Below are positions 23,773-36,048 of a stretch of 64,000 bases of DNA, in pieces. Both the position numbers and the translations under genes were made by a program. Source of the DNA: Viscum album (Eukaryota; Streptophyta; Magnoliopsida; Santalales; Viscaceae); contig OY728158.1 in NCBI GenBank assembly GCA_963277665.1, positions 602,354,818-602,418,817 on the forward strand, in the 5' to 3' direction. The notes beneath the pieces were generated by a model. It did not search any database, had not been told where the DNA came from, and saw only the letters and a list, made by a program, of their open reading frames with translations. Positions within the stretch are counted from its first letter, which is position 1. The number at the start of each line of letters is the position of its first letter.

Positions 23773-26700
23773 TATAGTGACCCTCACTTTTCAAAGATTA
23801 ATATTACATCAATTTTTTGGAATACTTAATACATTACACAAATAAACATCCAAAAACAATATTATTCTAGTTCCTTTGAAAACATGGAAGCATAAACACT
23901 GGTACATAAGTGAGATACATTATCTCCCAATAGACTATTCTTGATTAGATCCCTTCTTAGACAGATCATACATAATACATATCTTTATAACCTGGGGGAA
24001 AGGAAACATAAAAGGGGTGAGATAAAATGCTCAGTAAGGGTAGACAAGGGAGATATATATGTATAAACATGAGAATAAGGGTATGAGAATGCGATAATAA
24101 CTTAATAAGATCAAACCATACATATAAAATATCATAAACGTAAATCATGACATAAATATTGGAAGTTCACAAGACATGAATCATAATGGAATCAAGATCA
24201 TAATCCATGAAAGAACAACATAAGAATAAGACATAGAATTGTGGTAGACACCTAAAAATGTAATACTATCCCCTATAAGTCAGGGTTCATTGACAAAAAT
24301 TATTACTACACTTCATGGGGAATAAACCTACCAGGAAGGACACACAACCATCCTCTGTCACAATAGTTTCCTTATAATGGATTGGGTTTCACCATTTTCC
24401 TATAGTAGATCGGTTTTCAACATCTTCCCATAGTGGACCGGGTTTCCCTATCTTCCCATAGTGGATAAAGCTCAACAATTTGAACACCATAATTATATCA
24501 TGAGACATAAATCTTTACCCAATTAATTGGAAGGAGATTTTGGTCCCATCCATCTCATAATGAAATCATATATACATGTTCCAAAAGATCATAGACAATC
24601 ATATCATAACCCATGAAATGAAATGGGTATCATAAAAATTTAATCATATCATAACCAGTGGAAAAAGAATCAGGTTTCATAATAATTTCATCAAAATAAT
24701 AAACAATTAAAAGAAGAAGTTTTCATAAGAACACAACCTATTAAATAGAAATAGGTTACATATATATATATATAACCCATGAAAGAGAAACAATTTTCAT
24801 AAATAGCATGCCATAAAATCATAAACTACCCAGATAAAAAATATGAATGGAACCTTTGGATCATTTTCCCAGAAATGAATGAGTAACACCAAAATATGTC
24901 ATATTATATGGAAAATAATTTTAAAATACCTTTTAAAAATATTTCTCTAGCAAAATATACTTTGAAAAATTCTTTTTAAAACATAAAAACTTTTAAAAAC
25001 CATTTTCTTTAAAAATAAACTTTAAAACATATAAATAAAGATTGGAAATTTTTTGGAAAAAATTTCTTTAATTTTTTTTTGAAAACTTATAATGGATTAT
25101 TTTAAAACTATAAAAAATTTTAAAATCCTTTTTAATTTAATATTTTCTTAAAATATCATCTTTAAAAACATTTTTGAAAACACGGTTTTTGAAATTTATG
25201 GCATGTGTCTCAAAGAAGGAAATTTGAGACAGAACAACTTTATTAATTTGATAAATTTTAAAATATAAACCCCATGAAAGAGAGATCATAAAATGTAAAT
25301 TTAAATAAATATATATTTAATGATAATAATCATATAATATATTAATGTATAGCATATACACCATATAAAAGAAACGAGTGGCGAATTAGGTATAAATCTC
25401 AGAGAAATAAAAGTGAGACTAGAAATTCCCTTACCTTATGTATTGACTCTCATCGTACACATAAAAAACTCATGTATAATAAATATAAGTTTATTATTCA
25501 TATTTTACAGAATCATGTTCTTATATATAATACCATATATTTCTTTATATCACCGGCTTATTAATTCTTGCATGTTAAGGTTTTGCTTCAGGTATTATCC
25601 GCTTTGTTCTTCAAACATGTTTTGACTTATTATTTTTGATCATATTACTTAGATCATGATTTAATTATTCAAAGATTGTAAAACATGATATAAATATTAT
25701 ATAAATATTAATTATATATTTATTTATAATAATAAATAAAATATAGAAAGATGAAATGGAATACACCGTTCATGGAGACGGTAGACCGTACGTACGCATA
25801 AACCCTATTTGTATTTTATTTTTGTATTGAAATAAAAATGTAAATTATATATATGTATATATACATCATAATTAATTTAGAATTATTATATAATATATAT
25901 CAAATAATTTTAATAAGACCATCCTTAAAACATTTCGCGTAGAGTGTGAACGAATCACATCGCTTTAAGAAGGCGATAGTCCACACTTCCCCAAATGAAA
26001 TTATTATGTTTACAAAAAGTAAAAATCACAAATATTTGTATTATATAATAGTTATTTAAGTATAAATTAATAATAAATATAATATAAAAAAAATATTTTT
26101 TTATCATAATTCCCATCCGTGATATGTGGTAAAGGAAAAATGAACAACATCATTTCGTGAGGTGACAGTTCACCGTATTCAAGAATAGTAAGTTTGTTAC
26201 CCATTAAATGGAAATGTGTGTAAGTGTAGGTAAAAAACATAGTATAAAAACATATAAGTATATTTAGGATAATGAGGTTATTAGATAATCACAATGTAAG
26301 AATATTTTTTGTTGGGGAGAATGAAAATAAAACAAAGGAGTTTGAGGAAGGATGCAACCCATTCATTGGGTAACTGCTCTTGGTTTGCACTAAAGGGATT
26401 CCTTGGATGGATTTATGACCAATTTTAGGCTTCTAGGATGAGGGGGGGGATTTTTGTGAGATTATTTTAGTTTATTTTTTTCAATAAAAATTGATTTATA
26501 AGTGTGAATATGGGGGAGGTGTGAGTGCATTTTTATAGTGGAGGAGTACTGACATTCTTGTTAATTTTTGAAAAGAGAATTACACCCATGTTTTTCGCAT
26601 TACAAGTGAATAAAATAATGATAAAAATCCTATAAAATTTGGTATAGGGTATGAATATGGACATAAAATGGATTTTGGATAAGTTTCTATGTTATTTTGG

Positions 26701-27656
26701 GCCTTAAGTTTAAGGTTTAGTCCTTTGTTAAACAATTTTTTCTCTTAATCATTGTAGTTAATTTTAACCACTTTCACTAATATTTTTGGTCAAAAACTAA
26801 GTTGAAATTATTATAAATTATAAATTATTATTATTATAAATATTTAATCCATTTTTCATATTCCAATCATATAATTGTAATAAATTAATTTAAAATTAAT
26901 CCCGTAGACATGTCACGACAACGAGTTTTTTTAGCAAACAAGTTTAAATGTTTGGAATGTTTTGATATCCAATTTCAATTTGAAATTGGTTAAAATGTCC
27001 TAAATTGATTTAATTTATGTAAAAATAATCTAATTAAACTTAAAAAACAAATTAAAATATAACTTAAATATATAAATAAATTAGTTGAAAAAGCAGTTTT
27101 GGATTAAAATTCATTATTTTTCCCTATTCATCCAAAAAATGAAGTTTTTCAAAAAAATCACTAAAATTAACCCTAATATAATTTTAAAATTATGAATTCA
27201 AAAATGAATTTTATTTTTTCAAATTAAATTCCAAAAAGTGTCTAAAATCAATTTTAATATTGTTCATATAAGTACATAAAAAATAAGTTATTTAAAAAAA
27301 ATAGTATTTTCAAACATATAAAGATTTTACTAAAAATTATATGTATTATTATAAATATGATTTATCTATATGAAAAAATTATAAATAATATTTAAAAATT
27401 AGTTATTAATATTCATATTACTAAGTTTAACCCCTATGTTATAACTGTTCCATTGAAATAATTATAATAATAAAATGTTGTTTCGTAGAAACTCAATATT
27501 GCATATAACGCATGCCAAGTTGGTGTTGTGTGTAATGAAAGATCTAATTGGTATATCATATAAAGAAATTTTGAATCAGTGTAGTATGAAATTAAACACA
27601 TAAAATAAAATTAATTTATTCAAGAAAAAAGGCTTATAAAAACTCAATATGTTATA
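23773..27656 (-). repeat. Gypsy A 5' LTR (right copy)
   Basis: 3884 bp, homologous to the interrupted left LTR and followed at once by the duplicated AAAAG and resumed satellite. On the minus strand it starts TATAACATATTG (decayed from TGTAACACCCTG, seen in the other copy) and ends CTATA. It carries three ~190-bp-spaced modules (25763-26177) and traces of the 28-bp minisatellite. AT-rich, no gene. Confidence 0.92.
25763..26177. repeat. Triplicated ~190-bp module with short inverted repeats in the A/G-family LTR
   Basis: Three related boxes: ACACCGTTCATGGAGACGGT plus AGACCGTACG at 25763-25792; TCACATCGC...GGCGATAGTCCACAC at 25955-25986; ACATCATTTCG...GGTGACAGTTCACC at 26143-26175. Each holds a short inverted repeat (ACGGTAGACCGT; GTGACAGTTCAC). 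The left LTR of A has the same three at about 4947, 5138 and 5333, and gypsy G has two at about 57281 and 57471. Spacing is 188-195 bp in every case. Confidence 0.7.
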
Positions 27657-28715
27657 AAAGGTACCACTCACTAAAAACCAAGAAAACATGGTCGAATTGT
27701 CTTGATAATTTATAAAAAATGATTCATAAGTAATTTGTGACATGTAGGGATCAAAATACTATCAAACTAACACAAAAGTTTACTGGTATGACTCAAAGTT
27801 TATTTTTCTAGTTTAAAATAACATTTTAGTAAAAAACATAGTTGACATACTAAAAACTAGGAAAACACATTCAGATTATATTTACACTTTAGCAAAATTA
27901 TACATAATTCATTTTTGATGTGTAGGAATTATGCTAACTTTAACCCTATTCACTATGTGATCGATTTGACTCTAAGTGTGTCTTTTTATTTAAAATTAAC
28001 ATTAATTTTGGTAAAAAAAGATAAGTGACATACTTAAAACCAATAAAACACATTTGGATTGTTTTTATATTTTAGTAAAATGTTCCATACGTCATTTTTG
28101 ATGTGTAGGAATCTTCCAAACCTCAATATGATACATGATGTTCCTAATATGACATAATGTGCTCGTTATTAGTTTAAAATTGACATTTTAGTTCAAAAAG
28201 TTTCCCTCACTAAAAACTGAGCAAGTAAACTCATATTATCTTGATAATTTAGAAAAATTATCCATAAGTCATTTGTGATGTGTAGGAATAAGTCTCATGT
28301 AAAACTGACGCATGATGTGACTGGTATGACTCAAAGTGCATGTTTCCAGTTTAAAATGACATCTTAGTAAAAAACACAAGGGAAATACTAAAAAATGAGT
28401 AAAAAAATTCATATTATTTTGATAATTTAGGAAAATGATCCATAAGTCATTTGGTATGTGTGTATAAATCATCCATGCCTCAATCTGATGCACAATGTGA
28501 GTGCTATGACTCTAAGTGTGTGTTTTCAATATATTATTAATTAATTAATTTCATTATAATTTTTATCTTATAATTTTTTAGTTAATTTTCATAGAGATAA
28601 TTCTTGAAGACGAACAAGAAATGGTGTGACGTGCAAGAATCAACCGCAACTCAATCTGGTAGACAATGTTCTTGGTATGACTCAAAGTTTAGTTTAAAAT
28701 TAACACTTTATGCTT
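27657..28715. repeat. Continuation of the trimeric satellite array
   Basis: Resumes at the target duplication with GTACCACTCACTAAAAACC, exactly where the left array stopped. The order a-b-c-a-b-c continues with starts near 27790, 27968, 28148, 28327 and 28507. The last monomer is broken near 28527 by about 100 bp of unrelated AT-rich sequence, and a final piece (GACTCAAAGTTTAGTTTAAA) ends near 28710. Confidence 0.9.
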
Positions 28716-29209
28716 ATTTATTTATTTATAGTATTACTAACATAAAAATAATTTTCTTATATAGGTGCATTATTTTTATTGAGTTGAGTTGGATTGTTCG
28801 GAAATAGCATTATTGGGGGTCAGGGGCCAATAATAATGGAATACTTATTTTTTTGAATGTTTGTGATAATTTTTATATACTCATGTAATTATATAAAACA
28901 ATGTTTGAAATATATATAATATAATTTTTTTCTTGTATTATGTTTTAAATTTTATATCATTTTCAATATGTATTTGTACCTGTCTTTGCTGCTGTTTTTG
29001 GTGTTGTATTATGCTGTAAATTTAGCAGCACACTACAGTATGACCTTTTATTAAAACTCTTAGAAGTATTGATAAATGTTCCCTTTATCAATTATAATTA
29101 ATTCACTGATAGAGGCCGAGGTATTTTAATTGCGCTTTATCATTCCACACTTTTTTTGTACTAACAAAGGCCAATTTTAGCACTATTAAAGTCCTGTTTT
29201 ATAGTAGTG
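28716..29209. other. AT-rich spacer ending in a CACTA-type terminus
   Basis: The stretch ends in TTTTATAGTAGTG; on the minus strand this reads CACTACTATAAAAC, a typical CACTA transposon terminus, at 29209-29196. A second CACTAC at 29031 could be the partner of a 179-bp miniature element, but the flanking triplets (GCA and GTA) do not match, so the partner is uncertain. No gene. Confidence 0.5.
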
Positions 29210-31150
29210 GTATAGAATCATCCAATTTGATTATATTTATTATGAGTGTAGATTAGTGAATAATTTCATAATAAAGGGGAAGATATGGAACCCCATTCAG
29301 ATGTATTTTCAGCTCCCATCTCCTCCTAGGGTTTCCAAAGCCCTTCGGCAACGATGGATCTCCCCACTTTATTTTTTTCTTCAAATTTACTTCTCTTTGG
29401 CCTTATTATTCTTTCTCATTTCCTCATTATTTCTATAGGATATCTCTATTCTTTTCTCTAGGGATCTATGTCATGGGTTTTCCTCCTCTGTTCTCTTGGT
29501 CTTCCTGTCGTCTGTCATTTGTTGCGGAATTCCTTGGCTGTTCTCACCCTGCTTTGATCTATTTTTCCCCTGCACCTCTCTAGGTCAGAGCTTGAGCTTC
29601 GGTTCAAAGAGATTTTGGGTTATGTGGTCTGGTAGTTGATGGATTTCTAGGCTCTTTCAGATTCAAATTTCTTTTTCCATGCCTTCTATGGGTTTTCTTT
29701 GAATATGGAATCATTTGGAGATCTCTTCCACTCAACCCTACTCTAACTTCACATTCCTTGACACCTCTCTGATTCGGATTTGGAGCGGTGAAATATTTGA
29801 GGTTTTTGGATGTTTGGTTTGGTGGCTGTTGGTGCTCTAGACATGTCATGCAACATTATTTTCTTGTGAATTCGGTTTCTTGATTTTCAGTTCTTGTTTG
29901 CGTTTCTTCTCAATGCAATCAATGAAGATTTGATACGATTTTCTGCATGAGATATTTCTGTTTGATGATCATTCAGTGTTGAAGTTAGATTGGGTTTTCA
30001 GGTTTGGTGACTATGGGGACGATGAAGTTGAAAATATGGTGAATGATGATGACGATGTTGACTATGGTTTTTTCTTGTGAATACGGTTCTGTCATTTTAT
30101 GTTTTTTTGATAATGGTTCCCTTTCAAAGCCGACAATTTCCAGTGGGTCTCATCGGTGAGGCTGACATGACGTGTATTGATAGCGATGATGTAGGTGATG
30201 AGTTGTTGATGATGGCAGTGGCTGTATCGAGGTGATTAGGTTAGTGATGTGTTGATGGAGTTGGCGATCGGTTCGAAGTAGTTTAGTCCCATGGGGGTAT
30301 GATGGTTTTCATCCTTTTGAATTTTAAATTTTGAATCGGTTTTGTTGTGGTGGCAATTTTGAATAGTCGATCCTATTTGGTTGGTTCATATGGTGGTGGA
30401 CTCATATTTTTATTTTGGTTGTTTATTGTGGTATGTTTTATTTGAAATTATTTATGTTCATGTGCTGGTGACAATTTAGAACTTTTTGTAAGGTTCCTAC
30501 TTACCCATAAAGTGGTTTTTTAATAATTCAAAAAATGGATTGTGGATTGTGTAGTAGTGGTAGCGGTAAGGTATAAGACCTCCTATTATTGAGAGGTTAT
30601 GAGAGATGCATGGGTAAGAGATAATGATTCCATGGATACGATACACATTAGTGAGGAGTGGGATCTCCACTTCATACCTTATACGGTTACATGGATTGTT
30701 TGACATTAGAGATGGGACCTTTGGAGTTATGGGAAGAATCTTCATTCTTAGCCAGTTGTGGAGAGGGATATTCCCTTTCTATTTTCCCTTGGATTTATTT
30801 TTATCGTATCTGATATTTTTTTTTCTTCATGCTCTTACTTTATGGTTTGATATTAATGTTCTTATTTCTATTTATTCCCCTCCTTGGTTTTTGGGGCATC
30901 CTAATGGGTCTTCATATAATCACCCCAGAATGGGCTTTATCTGAATGTGTTCTGTCTCATATCGTCAGTAAGAATATTGGGGGTGAATTTGGTTGACCTA
31001 GTATTGGAGGATCATAGTGGTAATTGAAGGTGTTGACCATGTTTGGTGGTCAAACTTGGAGATTGTGAGCTAGGAACTCTTCATTTTTCCCTTTTCCCTA
31101 TTTAATCAATCAATCCAATCATTTTTTTTATTTCAAAAGCACTTTTGAGA
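29210..31150. other. ~1.9-kb unassigned stretch, richer in GC, no gene assigned
   Basis: Less AT-rich than its surroundings, with CCTCCTAGGGTTTCC near 29320 (a telo-box-like sequence often found in plant 5' leaders), pyrimidine-rich stretches and GATGATG-type runs (30025-30250). The longest frames (106 codons at 30624, 82 at 30497) match nothing I recognise and overlap on opposite strands. It could be a leader or intron of a gene, the 5' part of an unidentified element, or decayed sequence. Confidence 0.3.
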
Positions 31151-31224
31151 AAAAAGTTGGAAACCCAAACATGTCCAAAGTATAGGTGTTAACCATAAAA
31201 GAACCCACAAGAGTTTTTAAAAAC

Positions 31225-31934
31225 AAGACTAAGAATATTAGATCCATCTACCCTATAAATCCCCCAATGAAGAGTGGTCACCTGCGTATTCAAGTCATTC
31301 CTTAGAAGATATTAAAAATGATTCACCATCTTGTCCCAAGCCTAGATATATTATTCCGCTTTGATATTTCATTCGTTAAAACCCCACGCTAAGATGTGGT
31401 ACTGCTTTTTAATCCATTCCAATTGCTCATCATTAGTTCAAACTATAATAAATCTCTTGTATATTCTATTTACAACCTCCTGTGAAGCATTAATATGAAT
31501 TTCTTATTCTATCATTTCCTTCTTAGAGTGGAGAACAAGCTGTAAATGTTCTCGAGTCTCCACTTCCAACTTGTCCACCATTCTGCTTAAGGTTCAATCC
31601 AAAATTGGTTCCATGTTTGATACCATGACTTTGACATAATTGGCCTTGATTCCCTTACCAAGAACTTTCTTACCCAACTCTCCAGACAACTTCTTATCAC
31701 CTAGAACACTTATTGGGTTCCCCGCTTGTTTCTCTGTCCCATTTTTTTCTTACCTAAAGATCTAGTAACAATTGTATTCGGGATATTTGAGTAATCATTG
31801 AGGGGTCTAGCCTTTTTCCATCCCTTATGAACTAGGAAAATCCCAGCATTAAGGTTCCCTTGTTTTCCCTTGCTCAATCTAGTCCCGACCGCCATGTCCC
31901 CTTGTGAATCTTGGTCATATTCCCTTTTACCCAT
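31225..31934 (-). pseudogene. Unrecognised decayed ORF with Gln-to-stop changes
   Basis: Minus-strand ORF starting at the ATG at 31932-31934 (MGKREYDQDSQGDMAVG). It runs about 75 codons, then needs one frame change near an A run (KKKMGQ at about 31745). A long coherent frame follows (ISVLGDKKLSGELGKKVLG; MVDKLEVETREHLQLVLHSK; TNDEQLEWIKKQYHILAWGF) to about 31225. Several interrupting stops are TAA, TAG or TGA at places where CAA, CAG or CGA would read well. It is hydrophilic and helix-prone, with no zinc knuckle and no catalytic motif. It is most likely a retroelement structural protein, but I cannot name the family. Confidence 0.4.
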
Positions 31935-32306
31935 TGTCGTTAGGTTGGGATATCATTTTAGGTTGGGTGTGTATTTCTCCTTTATATATTTTACATTACA
32001 ATGCTACACTTTGATGTATTTTCTAGTGTTTTCTGAATGTATGGTTTACACTCTATATGTTTTAGTATTTTATTATATATCTGCACTGTTTCATGGAGTT
32101 GGTTATTTGTGTGCATATAGGTCCTTGGGCTAAGGCCTCCCATTTTAGTGATATGCATACTCTATGCTAGTCCCTAACCCCTACTATATTAGATGCGGGA
32201 TTAGGGTGTTACTCTCAGAATATTACCATCCAAGAAAAGGTCTCGGTGGATTGGGTCAGACATAGTAGTATCATAGTTTACACATCCCACTAGGTTGGCG
32301 TTTGGA
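31935..32306. other. Intergenic stretch, nothing recognised
   Basis: About 370 bp without ORF or repeat signature. It ends at the CACTA start of element F. Confidence 0.4.
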
Positions 32307-32640
32307 CACTATAAAAAATTGACCATATAACAGTAGTTTTTTTATCTAGCAGTGGTTTAAACAGCCACTATATGGTTCTACAACGATTTCAAAAAACCAC
32401 CGCTAAAATTGGTGTCGAAAATCAACATGCGGCAGTTTCATCCATTTTGCAGTGGTTTCTAGAAAGTGTCGTAGAAGATGTATTTAGCCGTGGTTTTTTA
32501 TTTTAGCGACGGTTTTCACTTTAATAAATAACTGGGATTTAATAGCAGTTTTAACCATTGAACCTAAAAAATACCATAATATAGTAGTGATTTAAACCAT
32601 TGTGAAAAACTAGAGGCGGTTTAAACTAACGCTATACCAT
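32307..32640. repeat. CACTA F left subterminal region
   Basis: Starts CACTATAAAAAATTGACC. Contains repeated, alternately oriented boxes: AGCAGTGGTTTAAACAGCC, CCACCGCTAAAATTGG, GCAGTGGTTTCTAG, TTAGCGACGGTTTTCAC, GTAGTGATTTAAACC and GGCGGTTTAAAC. Such clustered subterminal boxes are transposase-binding sites in CACTA elements. The short C-rich and F-rich frames across this region are not genes. Confidence 0.65.
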
Positions 32641-33279
32641 GAATTAAAACAAAATAAAATGTAGGTTCTGCAGCCCCAGAACCTGCTACCAAAACAATTA
32701 AACAGTGTCATAGAAAATTTTACCAAATCATCAAATATATCATCAATGTACAAGGAAAACAACATGTTAAAACTAAATAATCAACAAACATTGATTCACA
32801 CCAAAACATATAGAATCCACACATTGACCAAGGAAAACAACACATTGAAAGAAATAATACATTTCTAAATACATTGAAAAAATCAAACAAAACACAACAC
32901 ATTAAAATAGTCAACCTATATGTAAAAGAGAGACAAGAAACTAAACATCATATATGATCATATATAAATTTCAATCCCCATATCCAGTTGAAACACAACA
33001 TTTAGACACATGGTTATAAAACACATACGTAGGGCACCCGTTGTCCTAATCCCATCTAAAATATAAGAAAAAGATAATAAATACCCACATTGGATGTATT
33101 GATTGATGAAAAAAGACTCTCCACTAATCATTTCCCAATGATGAACTCTGATCGTCACCCTATTCATCTCCATCTCCACTTCCTACTACCTGAACCTATA
33201 AATAAATTATATTGAAAATTAAATGATGTTTTATATTTATATTTAAACTTAAAATCAATAAAAAATTGTGAACTAAATG

Positions 33280-33680
33280 ATTTTAAAGTTGTATGATTTA
33301 CCTTCTCACCACCAGTCATCACTTTTAATCCCTGTTTGTTTGCCAAATAACTCAGATGGTATTTCTCCCAAACCCATCTACGCACTCAACCAGGATAATC
33401 CTTCCCAAGGAATTTACCAACTGGGTCATCCTGGGAGACTGAGTAGGACTGTGTGGGATTGACATCCCATAGTTCTTTAATTTTTACCTATAAATCAAAT
33501 ATCAGTCATATTAGAAGCAATATATATTAACATAGTGACAATTTATAATAAGTTATTATATTGAAAAATGAATTCATACCCCAACTTCTTTGGAAATCTC
33601 ATTAAGAAAACTCCCATGATATTTTTTATGAACATTCTACCACACTTCTATTTGAGATTCTTGGTGGGTTAAACTCGGTG
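33280..33680 (-). pseudogene. CACTA F second ORF, Transposase_24-like
   Basis: Minus-strand fragments HQESQIEVW ... NVHKKYHGSFLNEISKEVG (about 33660-33590), then DDPVGKFLGKDYPG-stop-VR (CGA to TGA gives GRVR) near 33420. After a frameshift comes MGLGEIPSELFG. This resembles the GRVRGxGxGVxPSxxFG signature of the second protein found with TNP2 in plant En/Spm elements. It lies downstream of TNP2 on the same strand, as in those elements. The family call is by motif memory only. Confidence 0.5.
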
Positions 33681-34139
33681 AATTAATTAAACAAAGATAA
33701 ATCAACAATTTAATATATTAAACAGATAAAAATTTGTAATAAATATTTAAACTAATGAAAAGATTACAAGAGTCAATCTACTTCTAGAAAAACTCTTTGA
33801 CCCTACAGTGTGAGTATAAAACCTCTTCAATATTCCAGTCATTTAATCAAATAAAATTAAGTTTAGAACATATATTTTAAAAAATTCATGAAGACAAAAA
33901 AATATAGAAATTATAACATGTACAAAGTATTAACAAACAAAATATACAGAACAATGATAATAAATGACTTCACAAATGACATAAGTGGTTGATATATGAA
34001 GTGATAACTGCACATACAATCATTTTCTCCTTAAATCATGTCAGTTTTCTGCTCTATCATTACTTTATCTACTTTATTCACTCTTTCAAGACTAATATTT
34101 TCAATATCATGATGGACAAATAAGTCTTCTTCTTTCTGT

Positions 34140-36048
34140 TAATGGGATTCGATGTTAGAGTTCAAATATTTCACTTCATCACCCATATCATAGAAGTGTA
34201 TTTGCTTTACATGAGAAACTACCCTCCACCCTTCATCCATGACATCCTTCACATAATATATCATTTTTGATTATGATGATAAGATATATAGACCATGTAG
34301 TTCATGTTCACCAACATCCATCTAGCGAGAAAAGTTCACAGAAGTAAATTGAAAGGAATATATTTTAACACCCCTGATAATATCCACCCAATTACATTTG
34401 AATAAAACAACTAAAAAATGTCTGTGGTAGTTTAATTCGATAATATCAGTCAATTTTACATAGTATTCCACTTCATAAAATTTAAATATTTCACTATTAT
34501 GTGTTTTCAAATCCTCTTCCTGATCAACTGTATGAAATATAAATACATTCACATTGTAAGCGTTGAAATTTCTAGATTGTTTTAGAGGACCTCGAGTGAG
34601 AAAATTCAAATCTTCCGACAACTCTACTCGAGTATCAGTATTCATGATCTCAAAAAATTAATATACATTATTATATTTATAAAATACATGTATCAACCTA
34701 ATAGTCATATTGATTTATGAACATACACATTGTGCAAACCATTCTATAATCTCTTTATTAAAAACTTTTGTTATATCTTTCATATTTCGCATTTATCCTC
34801 ACATTTGTCTCTTTATTTTTATCCTTAAACCTTCAATAAGTGGATATAAAATTTCACTATTCAGTAGCACATATCTATGTTCCTATAATAATTATATTTT
34901 TGTTAGTGTAACATTTGATCTCCACCCTACTGATCAGCCAATAGCAGGAATTTTTTTTATTTATCATGTATTTCAGATTGACTCGATGTGTCATCAACAT
35001 ATACAACTCGATTAAATATTGTCTCAATGTCATCCAAGTATATAGAACAAAAGGTAAGACACTCCTCTTCCAAATATCCTTTATAAATAGTGCCCTCAGG
35101 CTGAGCTTTATTTTTCACATATGATTTCAAATGCCAAAGATATCTGTTAAATAAAATAAAAAACCTAATTATGTATTTAATGAAGTTCTAGGAATTGTTT
35201 ATTGAAATGAAAAACATATAAATAAAGTACCTCTCAATTGGATACATCCAATGATAATGTATGGGGCCTTCTAATTTAGCTTTCTCAACCAAATGCACAG
35301 TTAAATGCATAATGACAGTAAAAAATGACAGAGGAAAGATAATCTCCATCGCACAAAGTGTTAATAAAAATCTATCCTAAAGGTTTTCAAGAAGAAATGG
35401 ATGTAGAGTTTTCTCACATAGTTGTCTGAAAAATATACAGAATTTGAGTAAAATAGAAGTAACCTTTTCAAGTAATAATGCACGCAATGCCAATGGAAGT
35501 AACTACTATAAAAAATATGCGAATCTTGGATTTTAAATCCATGTAACCTATGATTATTTATGTCAACACAGCTTGAGATTCTACTTGAATACCCATAAAA
35601 TATGTTCACACATTTTACAATTCTAAGGAATATATATTTATCCCTATTTTTCATTGAAAAATTTCCGTATCATACCTTCCATTATAATCTGGCCATATAT
35701 CATGCTTTATATTCATTGCCGGTAAGTCTTTTTGAGCATTGAGATGATCCTTCGACTTTACATACTCATTAAGAAATGTGAATATCAAATTTTCCTTAAC
35801 ATTCGTCTCAATATGCACCACATAAACATTATGTCGTAACAAATTAAATTCCTAATACAGAAGTTTGAATAATATACTTTTTTTCTTCCATTATTGCATT
35901 CCGATTTCACTTTATGATGCACTTTGAACTCTTTCCCAACTATCATTCAAATGACACACCTTACCCAATTTTGTTACAACATTTCCAAGTTTTATCAATA
36001 TTTTAGAACCTGTTAACAACTTTAGAGGTGGTATATGATCAATGAAAC
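34140..36048 (-). pseudogene. CACTA F TNP2 transposase, 3' half
   Basis: Minus strand, continuing from the 5' half across copia E. It begins PPLKLLTGSKILIKLG..., then WKKKSILFKLL and LLRHNVYVVHIETNVKENL (about 35880-35770), which is the TNP2 core continuing into the DUF4218-type region (YLWHLKSYVKNKAQPEG near 35140-35090, EEECLTF near 35060). The DUF4216-type domain follows at 34645-34322 (LTRGPLKQSRNFNAYNVN ... FTSVNFSR). It ends with YVKDVMDEGWRVVSHVKQ and HFYDMGDEV at about 34270-34180. Frameshifts and stops are present. Confidence 0.8.

Larger units (their letters stand above)
2896..27656 (-). mobile_element. Gypsy A: Ty3/gypsy chromovirus in the satellite, carrying nested insertions
   Basis: Minus-strand LTR retrotransposon. 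Its 5' LTR is on the right (23773-27656) and its 3' LTR on the left (2896-18741, interrupted by elements B, C and D). A 5-bp target duplication AAAAG flanks it (2891-2895 and 27657-27661). Joining the flanks rebuilds one 178-bp satellite monomer. Next to the right LTR is a primer-binding site complementary to initiator-Met tRNA; next to the left LTR is a G-rich polypurine tract read on the minus strand (18742-18760). The internal region (5.03 kb) encodes decayed gag, protease, RT, RNase H, integrase and chromodomain in the usual gypsy order. Very long LTRs plus a chromodomain suggest the Tekay/Del group, which is inference. Stops and frameshifts make it non-autonomous. Confidence 0.93.

Noticed and set aside
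30624..30944. 106-codon plus-strand ORF as a membrane protein
   Set aside because: Hydrophobic mainly from T-rich DNA, overlaps an opposite-strand ORF, no recognisable domain; I do not call it a gene.
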